DNA from: Acidobacteriota bacterium
Lineage (GTDB): Bacteria > Acidobacteriota > Thermoanaerobaculia > Multivoradales > JAHEKO01
Direction of reading: 5' to 3'
Length of the DNA: 10,087 nt
Assembly: GCA_027296385.1 (NCBI GenBank)
Contig: JAPUJD010000310.1
Span: 1-10,087, forward strand
The notes beneath the pieces were generated by a model. That model saw only the letters and a list, made by a program, of their open reading frames with translations. It was not told where the DNA came from and searched no databases. The position numbers and the translations under genes were made by a program. This document shows positions 1 to 6,276 of this stretch, in pieces. How positions within the stretch are numbered: position 1 is the stretch's first letter; each line of letters begins with the position of its first letter.

Positions 1-75
1 ATGGATTTCTCCCGCGACTGGATCGGGCTTTTTGTGGAGCTGCCTCGGCTCGTTTAACTGACGGCGGGGCTGACC
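1..75 (+). other. In-frame N-terminal pheT coding segment interrupted by TAA at 55-57
   Basis: Bases 1-54 read MDFSRDWIGLFVELPRLV, which resembles the first residues of PheT proteins (M-x-F-S-x-x-W-L-x-x-x-V-x-L-P). The codon at 55-57 is TAA. Bases 58-75 continue in the same frame as LTAGLT and run into VVGLAVEG, the usual 'LT-x-x-GLxVEG' segment. Both sides of the stop therefore look like PheT in one frame. The linker between 'ELP' and 'LTAGL' is about five residues shorter than usual, so a small in-frame deletion, a GAA-to-TAA change, or a sequence error are all possible. The region upstream of base 1 is not visible, so no ribosome binding site can be judged for ATG1. Confidence 0.75.
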
Positions 76-2049
76 GTGGTCGGGCTCGCTGTCGAGGGCA
101 GGCGAGCCCGCGGCGAGGACGTGATTCTCGATGTCGATGTCACCACCAACCGGCCCGACTGCATGAATCACCTCGGGCTCGCCCGCGAGGTGGCGGTGCG
201 CTTCCGGCGCGAGCTCAGGCTGCCTGAGATCGAGATCGCGGAGTCCGACGAGTCGGCGAGCGACGCCATTGCAGTCGAGCTCGCCGATAGCGCGGGTTGC
301 CCGCGCTACGTCGCGCGAGTGGTGCGAGGGGTGGAAGTCGGGCCGAGTCCGGACTGGCTCAGAGAGCGGTTGGAAGCGATCGGCCAACGGCCGATAAACA
401 ACATCGTCGACGTCACCAACTTCGTCATGTGGGAAACCGGGCAGCCGGTGCACGGCTTCGATCTGGCCAAGATCCGTGGCGGCAAGATCATCGTCCGTCG
501 CGCCGCTGTCGGAGAGACGTTGATCACCTTGGACGGTGAGGAGCGCGAGCTCGATCCTCGAGTCCTCGTCATCGCCGATACGCAGCGAGCGGTCGCCCTC
601 GGCGGCGTCATGGGCGGCCTCGACAGCGAGGTCACGGAGGCGACCTCCGATGTGCTGATCGAGTGCGCTCACTTCGATCCGGCCGTGGTGCGCCAGGGTG
701 CGGCACAGCTCGCCATACACACCGACGCCAACCATCGTTTCGAGCGCGGAGCCGATCCCGAGAGTCCCGCCTTTGCCGCCGGGCGAGTGGCGCAGCTCAT
801 CACCGAGGTCGCCGGCGGCACGGTCCTCGCCGGGGCGGTCGACGTGCGTTCCGAGAGCATGCCGCAACCCCTTTTCGGGCATCTCGACCATCAGCGGGTG
901 CAGGCCTTCGGCGGGGTCGAGATCGCGCCCGCCGAAGTCGAGCGCATCCTGCGCGGCCTCGGGTTTGCCCTCGAAGCCGAGGGCGAGAGCGGCTGGCGGG
1001 TAGAGGTGCCGAGCTGGCGCTACCACGACATGAAGACCACGCGAGCCGACGGCACCGTCTACGAGGCCGATCTCTTCGAGGAGGTACTACGTCACGTCGG
1101 CTACGCCAACATCCCTTCGGCCTTGCCGCCGGTGCGGGCGCCGGACGAGGGGTCGAGCGCAGCCCACGACCGGCGCCAGCGCCGGCGCCAACATCTCGTC
1201 GCCTGCGGTCTGGTCGAGGCGATCAACTACGCTTTCCACGCCGAGTCCGAGGATGGGCGCTTCGGCCTGTGGTGCGAAGGCTCACCCATCCGGCTCGCCA
1301 ACCCGCTTTCCGAGCTCTACAGCGTGTTGCGCCGCTCGTTGATGAACGGCCTCGTCGCCAGCGCCGAGTTCAATCAGAACCGCGGTGCCGAGGCCGTTCA
1401 GCTCTTCGAGGCCGGCCATGTCTTTCCGGGGACCGGACAGGCCGAGGTCGAGACCGTGGCGTTGATCTTGGGCGGCGTGCGAGGAACGCCCTGGCAGAGA
1501 CGAAGCCCACTCGATCTGTTCGATCTCAAGGGCTGCGTCGACAGCCTGGCCGCCGCCTCCGGCATAGGTCTCGAGTATCTCCCCGCCGCCGTGCTTGGAG
1601 TTCTTCCAGGAACAGGGGCTACGTTGCACGTGAAGGATGAGGACCGGGCGATCGGCTGGCTCGGACACCTGGCGCTCGAGGACTCGATCTACTCGCTCTA
1701 CGGGGCCGAGCTCGAGGTCGAGGCACTGGTACCGGGCGATCGCTTCTCGACCGTGCGCGCACCGTCGCGCCACCCGGGTGTCGCGGTCGACCTCACGCTG
1801 ACCCACTCACGGGGCGTCACCTGGAGCGAAATGGCGAACCTGATCGCCGAGTCGATGCCCGCCGATCTCGTCGACTTCGGTCTCAAAGACCGCTACGAGG
1901 GAGCGGGCGTGCCCGCCGGCGCCGTCAACACGACGATCTACTTCATCTACAATGCCGAGAGTCGCTCGTTGACCCAGGACGAGGTCAACCAACGGCAGCA
2001 GCCGTTGACCGACTCTCTGGAACGCCGGTTCGGTTGGCAGGAGGGGTAG
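76..2049 (+). CDS. pheT: Phenylalanine--tRNA ligase beta subunit, short form, 5' end disrupted
   Basis: This is the beta chain of the cytoplasmic alpha2beta2 enzyme that charges tRNA-Phe. Counting from GTG76, residues 18-29 (LDVDVTTNRPDC) and 32-41 (HLGLAREVA) are the typical N-terminal PheT signature. A B3/B4 domain follows at about 76-245, with RPINNIVDVTNFVMWETGQPVHGFD at 105-129 and GGVMGG at 176-181. A B5 domain lies at about 262-348, the inactive class II-like core at about 360-555, and a C-terminal FDX-ACB anticodon-binding domain at about 560-655 (SRHPGVAVDL; LTQDEVNQR). At 657 residues it is well short of the usual near-800. The missing part is the EMAP-II/OB-type tRNA-binding domain, which normally sits between the first 40 residues and the NRPD motif. 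The same frame extends upstream to ATG1 but is interrupted by TAA at 55-57. GTG76 is the first usable common start and has only a weak GGCGGGG 6 bases upstream. It ends 2 bases before the next gene. Family assignment is very secure; the true start is not. Confidence 0.93.
   Translation: MVGLAVEGRRARGEDVILDVDVTTNRPDCMNHLGLAREVAVRFRRELRLPEIEIAESDESASDAIAVELADSAGCPRYVARVVRGVEVGPSPDWLRERLEAIGQRPINNIVDVTNFVMWETGQPVHGFDLAKIRGGKIIVRRAAVGETLITLDGEERELDPRVLVIADTQRAVALGGVMGGLDSEVTEATSDVLIECAHFDPAVVRQGAAQLAIHTDANHRFERGADPESPAFAAGRVAQLITEVAGGTVLAGAVDVRSESMPQPLFGHLDHQRVQAFGGVEIAPAEVERILRGLGFALEAEGESGWRVEVPSWRYHDMKTTRADGTVYEADLFEEVLRHVGYANIPSALPPVRAPDEGSSAAHDRRQRRRQHLVACGLVEAINYAFHAESEDGRFGLWCEGSPIRLANPLSELYSVLRRSLMNGLVASAEFNQNRGAEAVQLFEAGHVFPGTGQAEVETVALILGGVRGTPWQRRSPLDLFDLKGCVDSLAAASGIGLEYLPAAVLGVLPGTGATLHVKDEDRAIGWLGHLALEDSIYSLYGAELEVEALVPGDRFSTVRAPSRHPGVAVDLTLTHSRGVTWSEMANLIAESMPADLVDFGLKDRYEGAGVPAGAVNTTIYFIYNAESRSLTQDEVNQRQQPLTDSLERRFGWQEG
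2039..2046 (+). promoter_or_regulatory. Strong Shine-Dalgarno for the zapB-like gene, inside the pheT 3' end
   Basis: AGGAGGGG lies within the last codons of pheT and ends 5 bases before ATG 2052. It fixes that ATG as the start in preference to the in-frame GTG at 2034, and suggests that translation of the small gene is coupled to pheT. Confidence 0.7.
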
Positions 2050-2051
2050 AT

Positions 2052-2303
2052 ATGGCGGAACCCAAGTGGCTCGAGGACCTCCAAGGCAACGTGCAAGGGG
2101 CGATCAAGGAGATCGCCAGGCTCCGGAGGCAGACGAAGAGCCTCAAGACCCAGCTCGACAAGACGAAGGCCAAGCTGGCGCAAGCCGAAGAGGCGGCGGC
2201 CGCTGCCGCCACGGCCCCCGAATCCGAAGCTTGGCGCGCAGAGCGCAAGGAAGTGCGCCGGCGGGCCGTGCGGCTCTCCAAGACGCTCGAAGAGCTGGTC
2301 TAG
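2052..2303 (+). CDS. Small coiled-coil protein, ZapB-like
   Basis: The product is 83 residues, highly charged, with no signal peptide or membrane segment. Residues 12-48 form a predicted helix rich in Lys, Glu, Gln and Leu with heptad-like spacing (IARLRRQTKSLKTQLDKTKAKL). An Ala-rich stretch follows at 48-54, then a C-terminal helix (ERKEVRRRAVRLSKTLEEL, 64-82). Short coiled-coil proteins ending in a similar 'ER-x-x-(V/L)R-x-R-x-x-x-L-x-x-x-L' pattern, related to ZapB and to the TIGR02449 family, are commonly encoded next to zapA. ZapB binds ZapA and stabilises the FtsZ ring. Here the gene lies about 1 kb upstream of zapA. I infer a ZapB-type role from length, composition and context; coiled coils are easily confused, so an unrelated structural protein is possible. 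The start at ATG 2052 is supported by a strong Shine-Dalgarno. Confidence 0.72.
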   Translation: MAEPKWLEDLQGNVQGAIKEIARLRRQTKSLKTQLDKTKAKLAQAEEAAAAAATAPESEAWRAERKEVRRRAVRLSKTLEELV

Positions 2304-2313
2304 GCGAGCCTCG

Positions 2314-3210
2314 ATGAATCCTGAGAGCGTCGTCCGGACCCCGGATGCCAGGTTTGCCGACCTGCCCGACTATGCCTTCGAGCCCCACTACGTAGAGGTG
2401 GACGGGATGCGGATGCACTACGTGGACGAGGGGCCTCGCGAGACGGCGCCGATCCTGATGCTCCACGGCGAGCCTTCCTGGTCTTTTCTATACCGTCACA
2501 TGATCCCCCCCTGTGCCGTCCACCACCGAGTGATCGCCCCGGACTTGATCGGTTTCGGAAGGTCCGACAAGCTGACCTCGATCGACGACTACACGTACCA
2601 GTCGCACATGGACTGGATGACCGCCTTCGTCGAAGCCCTCGACTTGAGCGAGATCACCCTGGTGTGCCAGGACTGGGGAGCCCTTATAGGACTGCGTCTC
2701 GCCGCCGAGCAAGAGGAGCGTTTCGCCCGCATCGTGGCCGCCAACGGTTTCCTCGTCACCGGCGATCGGCCGCCGCCGAGGATCTTCAAGTTATGGAAGG
2801 CTTTCGCCCGCTGGTCGCCCTGGTTCCCGATCTCCCGGATCGTGGATCAGGGCTGCTTCAAGACCCTATCGAGCGACGAGCGCCGGGCCTACGATGCCCC
2901 GTTCCCTTCCGCCAGATACAAGGCCGGGACGCGGGCGTTCCCGCGCCTTGTGCCGGTGACGGCCGGCGATCCGGCGGCGGCGGCGTGCCGCACCGCCTGG
3001 GATGTCCTCTCGCGCTGGGAGAAGCCCTTGCTCACGACCTTCAGCAATGGCGACCCGATCATGCGGGGAGGCGATCGGCTCCTGCAGGCCCACGTCCCTG
3101 GCGCTCGCGGGCAAGCGCACACGACTCTCGAGGGTGGGCACTTCCTGCAGGAGGACGCCGGGCCCGCCTTCGCCCAGGCGGTGCTGGATTTCATCGAAGT
3201 CAACAGCTGA
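2314..3210 (+). CDS. Haloalkane dehalogenase-like alpha/beta hydrolase (HLD-I type)
   Basis: The 298-residue product has a complete alpha/beta-hydrolase fold of the haloalkane dehalogenase subfamily I, resembling DhlA and DhmA. Such enzymes hydrolyse carbon-halogen bonds through an aspartyl ester, releasing an alcohol and halide in the cytoplasm. Visible elements are the oxyanion-hole motif HGEPSWSFLYR (51-61), the segment VIAPDLIGFGRSDK (73-86), nucleophile Asp120 in CQDWG with the halide-binding Trp121, acid Asp247 in FSNGDP, and base His276 in GGHFLQED. The cap contains the family pattern YDAPFP...Y..G.R.FPRLVP (193-214), and Trp161 is a candidate second halide-binding Trp. No signal peptide is seen. 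The gene begins 10 bases after the zapB-like gene with only a weak Shine-Dalgarno (TAGGCGAG). Members of this group also act on epoxides or have unknown natural substrates, so the substrate is not known. An enzyme of secondary metabolism within a translation/division operon is unusual. Confidence 0.88.
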   Translation: MNPESVVRTPDARFADLPDYAFEPHYVEVDGMRMHYVDEGPRETAPILMLHGEPSWSFLYRHMIPPCAVHHRVIAPDLIGFGRSDKLTSIDDYTYQSHMDWMTAFVEALDLSEITLVCQDWGALIGLRLAAEQEERFARIVAANGFLVTGDRPPPRIFKLWKAFARWSPWFPISRIVDQGCFKTLSSDERRAYDAPFPSARYKAGTRAFPRLVPVTAGDPAAAACRTAWDVLSRWEKPLLTTFSNGDPIMRGGDRLLQAHVPGARGQAHTTLEGGHFLQEDAGPAFAQAVLDFIEVNS

Positions 3211-3226
3211 CCCCGGGGCGCGCAGT

Positions 3227-3243
3227 GGAATGGGAGCCATTCT
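3227..3243. repeat. Inverted repeat upstream of zapA
   Basis: GAATGG (3228-3233) and CCATTC (3237-3242) form a perfect 6-base inverted repeat around a GAG loop, extendable by one G-U pair (3227/3243). It lies 17 bases after the dehalogenase stop codon. No U-run follows, so it is a poor intrinsic terminator. It overlaps the position where the -35 of the adjacent promoter candidate would be, so it could be an operator. Both roles are inference. Confidence 0.35.
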
Positions 3244-3266
3244 CCTCTCGAGTGCTGTGCTATATT
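3238..3266 (+). promoter_or_regulatory. Candidate sigma70-type extended -10 promoter for zapA / 6S RNA / rny
   Basis: TGC-TATATT at 3258-3266 matches the extended -10 pattern TGn-TATAAT except for one base. The -35 position (about 3238-3243, CATTCT) is poor, which is typical of extended -10 promoters. A TTGACT at 3273-3278 followed by TATTAT at 3303-3308 was also seen, but the 24-base spacing is too long. This AT-richer patch within the 143-base gap 3211-3353 is the only promoter-like sequence I see between the dehalogenase and zapA. Confidence 0.4.
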
Positions 3267-3353
3267 GCCGCCTTGACTGCTGGTACGTAGGCACTTGTCT
3301 TTTATTATCAGATTGCCTGCTGGCTGGCACCGACGAGGTGGATGAGAGAGTAG

Positions 3354-3650
3354 ATGGCAAGGAAGACGACAGTCTCAACCGAGATCGAGATCTTTGGCAC
3401 CGTCTACCCTGTTCGAGGAGACAAGGACCCTGAGTACCTGCAGGAACTGGCAGCTCTGGTTGACGATCGCATGCGCGAGATATCGCGCCAGGTCCAGACC
3501 GTCGACACGGGCAAGATTGCAGTCCTGGCGGCACTCAATTTTGCGGACGATCTAGTCCAATGCCGGCAGCGGCAGGATGGGGACTGGGGAAACGTGCAGG
3601 AAACGGCTACCGCTCTCGCCGAGGATCTCGGCAAGGCACTTCAGGAATAG
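3354..3650 (+). CDS. zapA: Cell division protein ZapA
   Basis: The 98-residue product has the usual length and pattern of ZapA, a cytoplasmic protein that cross-links FtsZ protofilaments at the division site. The N-terminal part (VSTEIEIFGTVYPVRGDKDPEYLQELAALVDDRMREIS, 7-44) is the beta-strand plus first helix of the ZapA fold, with the common G-x-x-Y-x-(V/I)-x(5)-E-Y-L pattern. DTGKIAVLAALNFADDL (51-67) is the conserved start of the long dimerisation helix that continues to the end. The start at ATG 3354 is set because the in-frame ATG at 3342 is followed by TAG at 3351-3353. A GAGGTG (3335-3340) or GAGAG (3346-3350) may serve as ribosome binding site; neither has ideal spacing. The position just upstream of a 6S RNA is characteristic, since zapA and ssrS are adjacent in many bacteria. 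Confidence 0.92.
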   Translation: MARKTTVSTEIEIFGTVYPVRGDKDPEYLQELAALVDDRMREISRQVQTVDTGKIAVLAALNFADDLVQCRQRQDGDWGNVQETATALAEDLGKALQE

Positions 3651-3690
3651 ACTTCAGCAGTTCGGAGCGGTGCGGAACACTGAGAGATTT

Positions 3691-3889
3691 GAACAGGCAT
3701 CCCCTGTGTGGTTTGTGATGAGTCGATGAATATTAGAACCTACCGTAAAGTCTCGGGAGCCTCACTTCCGCGAGCCTGTGCCAGCCCCGCACGAACGGGG
3801 ACGCTGACGGCCGCTGAGAGGGCACCCACCTGGTAAAAGCCAGGTTCTAGACTTCCGACTCACACGGCTTGCGCGGGGGGTGCAGGTTC
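3691..3889 (+). ncRNA. ssrS: 6S RNA
   Basis: The 281-base gap between zapA and rny folds by hand into the 6S RNA shape: a long hairpin with a central bubble that mimics an open promoter and binds the housekeeping RNA polymerase holoenzyme. The terminal stem pairs 3691-3694 with 3886-3889 and 3697-3704 with 3876-3883. The closing arm alternatively pairs 3704-3710 with 3861-3867, and GAGUCG (3720-3725) pairs with CGACUC (3856-3861). The bubble's 3' side contains the typical hairpin ACCUGG-UAAAAG-CCAGGU (3828-3845). The apical arm pairs 3770-3776 with 3809-3814, 3782-3784 with 3804-3806, and CCCCG (3785-3789) with CGGGG (3796-3800). About 199 nt is close to the E. coli length of 184. The location directly after zapA is a classic 6S position. 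No clear promoter is seen in 3651-3690, so it may be processed from a zapA transcript. The ends are estimates from pairing. Confidence 0.88.
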
Positions 3890-3907
3890 TTCCCCGAGAC
3901 ACACCTG

Positions 3908-3927
3908 CGGCTCCGATGAGGAGGCCG
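3908..3927 (+). promoter_or_regulatory. Hairpin enclosing the rny Shine-Dalgarno
   Basis: CGGCUCC (3908-3914) can pair with GGAG-g-CCG (3920-3927) around a five-base loop GAUGA, with one bulged G at 3924. The strong ribosome binding site GAGGAGG (3918-3924), 7 bases before GTG 3932, lies mostly inside this stem. The structure could limit translation initiation of rny. This is seen by hand pairing only; a regulatory role is inferred. Confidence 0.4.
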
Positions 3928-3931
3928 AACG

Positions 3932-5494
3932 GTGGATCAAACAACGGTTTTTGCGCTGGCCGCAGTGGTGGTGGTCGTCCTTTTGCTGGCTTGGTGGCTG
4001 GGCACGCGCCGGCGCGCCGAGGGCGCGTTGATCGAGGCCAGGACCAAGGCCAAGGACATCCTGCGTCAGGCCGAGCGCGAAGCCGAGGCTAAGCTGCGCG
4101 AGGCCGACCTCGGGGCCAAGGAGAAGCTGCTCCAGGCCAGGGGTGAGTTCGAGACGGCCTCGCGCCAGCGGCGCGGGGAACTCGAGGCTCAGGAACAACG
4201 GATCGCCCAGCGCGAGGACAAGCTCGATCGTCGGGAAGAGGAGCGGCGCAGCCTCGAGAAAGAGGTCGAGGGGCGCGAACGGGCCATCGCAGAGCGCGAG
4301 CGTCGGCTCGAAGACAAGAGCACGGAGCTCGACGGACTGATCGCAGAGCAGCGCGCCAAGCTCGAGCAGGCGGCCGGGCTGACCGCGCAGCAAGCGGCCG
4401 AGGAGCTACGGCAATCGCTCTTTGACGAGGCGCGCATGGAAGCGGCGCACGAGGTCAAGCGGATCGGGGACGAGGCCCGCGAGAACGCCGATAAGGAAGC
4501 CCAGCGGATCATCGGGACGGCGATTCAGCGTTCGGCCTCGGACTACGTCGCCGAGACCACGGTCTCGGTAGTACATCTACCGAGCAACGACATGAAGGGC
4601 CGGGTGATTGGCCGCGAGGGTCGCAACATCCGGGCCCTGGAACTCGCCACCGGAGTCGACTTGATCGTCGATGACACCCCGGAAGCGGTGATCCTGTCGG
4701 GGTTCGATCCCTACCGACGTGAGATCGCACGCGTGGCATTGGAGCGCTTGGTCAAGGATGGGCGTATCCACCCCGCTCGCATCGAAGAAGTGGTGGAGAA
4801 GGTCAAGGCGGAGTTCGAGAAGCGGGTTCGCCAGGAGGGGGAGGCGGCTCTCTTGGAGCTCAACATTCCCAACGTGCACGCCGAGCTGGTGAAGTTGCTC
4901 GGCCGGCTGCGTTACCGCACCTCTTACGGTCAGAACGTGCTCCAGCACTCGAAGGAAGTCGCCTTTCTGGCCGCTACGATGGCGGGCGAGCTCAAGTCGA
5001 ACGTGCCGGTGGCCAAGCGCGCCGGACTCTTCCACGACATCGGCAAGGCCGTCGACCGCGAGATGGAGGGCACCCACATCGAGATCGGTATCGACCTCCT
5101 GCGCAAGTACGGCGAGACGGAGGATGTGGTGCACGGGATGGCCTGCCACCACGGCGACTACGATCCCGAGACCGTCGAGGCGGTTCTGGTCACCGCGGCC
5201 GACGCGCTCTCCGCTGCCCGCCCCGGCGCCCGCCGCGAGGTCCTCGAGACCTACGTCAAGCGCTTGGAGAAACTGGAGGAGATCGCCCGGAGTTTCAAGG
5301 GCGTGCAAAAGACCTATGCCATTCAGGCCGGCCGCGAGGTTCGGGTCATCGCCGACTGCAAGCGGATCAGCGACGAAGAGGCCATCTGGCTCTCCAAGGA
5401 CATCGCGAAGAAGGTCGAGGCCGAGTTGACGTACCCTGGGCAGATCAAGATCACCGTCATTCGTGAGAATCGGGCCGTCGAGTACGCCAAGTGA
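3932..5494 (+). CDS. rny: Ribonuclease Y
   Basis: RNase Y is a membrane-anchored endoribonuclease that starts mRNA decay in many bacteria lacking a dominant RNase E. The 520-residue product has the full family architecture. An N-terminal membrane segment spans about 6-23 (FALAAVVVVVLLLAWWLG). A long Glu/Arg/Lys-rich coiled coil spans about 28-200. A KH RNA-binding domain lies at about 211-275 with VIGREGRNIR (225-234). The HD phosphohydrolase domain lies at about 330-430, with His339, the His368-Asp369 pair in LFHDIGK, His406/His407 and Asp424 as likely metal ligands. Length matches the usual 510-520. The start GTG 3932 is supported by GAGGAGG 7 bases upstream and places the anchor at the N terminus. 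The stop overlaps the next start by four bases (GTGA). The gene follows 6S RNA directly and shares an operon with ymdB, as in many bacteria. Confidence 0.96.
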   Translation: MDQTTVFALAAVVVVVLLLAWWLGTRRRAEGALIEARTKAKDILRQAEREAEAKLREADLGAKEKLLQARGEFETASRQRRGELEAQEQRIAQREDKLDRREEERRSLEKEVEGRERAIAERERRLEDKSTELDGLIAEQRAKLEQAAGLTAQQAAEELRQSLFDEARMEAAHEVKRIGDEARENADKEAQRIIGTAIQRSASDYVAETTVSVVHLPSNDMKGRVIGREGRNIRALELATGVDLIVDDTPEAVILSGFDPYRREIARVALERLVKDGRIHPARIEEVVEKVKAEFEKRVRQEGEAALLELNIPNVHAELVKLLGRLRYRTSYGQNVLQHSKEVAFLAATMAGELKSNVPVAKRAGLFHDIGKAVDREMEGTHIEIGIDLLRKYGETEDVVHGMACHHGDYDPETVEAVLVTAADALSAARPGARREVLETYVKRLEKLEEIARSFKGVQKTYAIQAGREVRVIADCKRISDEEAIWLSKDIAKKVEAELTYPGQIKITVIRENRAVEYAK

Positions 5495-6276
5495 TCCTGC
5501 TCTTCGTCGGTGACGTCGTCGGCAAGCCGGGGCGACGGGCCCTGGCTCGAATCCTCCCGCGGCTGGTGGACGAGCACCAGGTAGACTACTCGGTGGTCAA
5601 CATCGAGAACAGCGCCGGCGGCTTCGGCGTGACGCCGGCCGTGCTCAGCGAGATCGACGAGCTCGCGATCGACTGCTACACCAGCGGCAACCACATCTGG
5701 GACAAGAAGGAGGGCGTCGAGTTGCTCGATCTCGAGCCTCGTCTCCTGCGGCCGGCGAACTACCCCGAGGGGGCGCCGGGCTCCGGGCTCCACGTCGGGG
5801 AGACGGCGGCGGGCATCAAGGTGGCGACGATCAACCTCGAGGGTCAGGTGTTCATGAAGGCTCTCGAGTCGCCGTTCCGGGTGGCCGACGGCCTGCTCGC
5901 CGGCCTGGACGACGACGTCAAGGTCATTCTGGTCGACTTCCACTGCGAGGCGACGAGCGAGAAGCAGGCGATGGGCTTTTTCCTCGACGGCCGGGTCAGC
6001 GCGGTCATCGGTACCCACACCCACGCGCCGACTGCCGACGAGCGCATCTTGCCCCAGGGCACAGCCTTCCAGACCGATGCCGGCATGACGGGACCCTACG
6101 AATCGGTCATCGGCATGCGGCACGATAAAGTGCTGCGTCGATTCATGACGCAGCTGCGCACGCCGTTCGAAGTGGCGAAACGCGATGTCCGGCTAGCCGC
6201 CGTCAAGATCGACGTCGACGAGAGTACCGGCCACGCTCGATCCATCGAGCGCTTCCTGATCCGCCATGAGCCCTGA
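5491..6276 (+). CDS. ymdB: YmdB-family metallophosphoesterase (TIGR00282)
   Basis: The 261-residue product matches the YmdB family, calcineurin-like dinuclear metal enzymes shown in Bacillus to hydrolyse 2',3'-cyclic nucleotides and to influence motility and biofilm decisions. Metal-binding residues expected in the family are all visible: Asp8 in FVGDVVGKPGR, Glu39-Asn40 in NIENSAGGFG, Asn67-His68 in SGNHIWD, His151 in VDFHCEATSEK, and His176/His178 in GTHTHAPTAD. The segment FQTDAGMTGPYESVIGM (193-209) is the usual C-terminal signature. The length equals the usual size of about 260, and there is no signal peptide. The start is GTG 5491, overlapping the rny stop by four bases, so translation is probably coupled. 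No separate strong Shine-Dalgarno is seen. The rny-ymdB pairing is widespread, which suggests linked roles in RNA metabolism; that link is inferred from context. Confidence 0.93.
   Translation: MILLFVGDVVGKPGRRALARILPRLVDEHQVDYSVVNIENSAGGFGVTPAVLSEIDELAIDCYTSGNHIWDKKEGVELLDLEPRLLRPANYPEGAPGSGLHVGETAAGIKVATINLEGQVFMKALESPFRVADGLLAGLDDDVKVILVDFHCEATSEKQAMGFFLDGRVSAVIGTHTHAPTADERILPQGTAFQTDAGMTGPYESVIGMRHDKVLRRFMTQLRTPFEVAKRDVRLAAVKIDVDESTGHARSIERFLIRHEP

Noticed and set aside
3273..3308. TTGACT and TATTAT as a promoter pair upstream of zapA
   Set aside because: Spacing is 24 bases, too long for a sigma70-type promoter; the extended -10 at 3258-3266 is the better candidate.
3342..3353. Three-codon mini-ORF ATG-AGA-GAG-TAG directly before zapA
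   Set aside because: The nearest Shine-Dalgarno-like GAGGTG ends 1 base before it, too close to drive it; probably chance, though it does fix the zapA start downstream.
2866..3534. Minus-strand frame spanning the dehalogenase end, the intergenic gap and zapA
   Set aside because: It crosses two well-supported plus-strand genes, is Arg/Ser/Pro-rich and shows no domain.
3880..4092. Plus-strand frame of 70 residues starting in the 6S RNA 3' end
   Set aside because: It overlaps the 6S RNA and rny, is Gly/Arg-rich and has no motif; the rny frame is certain.
4577..5308. Minus-strand frame of 243 residues antisense to rny
   Set aside because: His/Leu/Val-rich translation typical of the antisense of GAG/GTC-rich coding sequence; no family signature.
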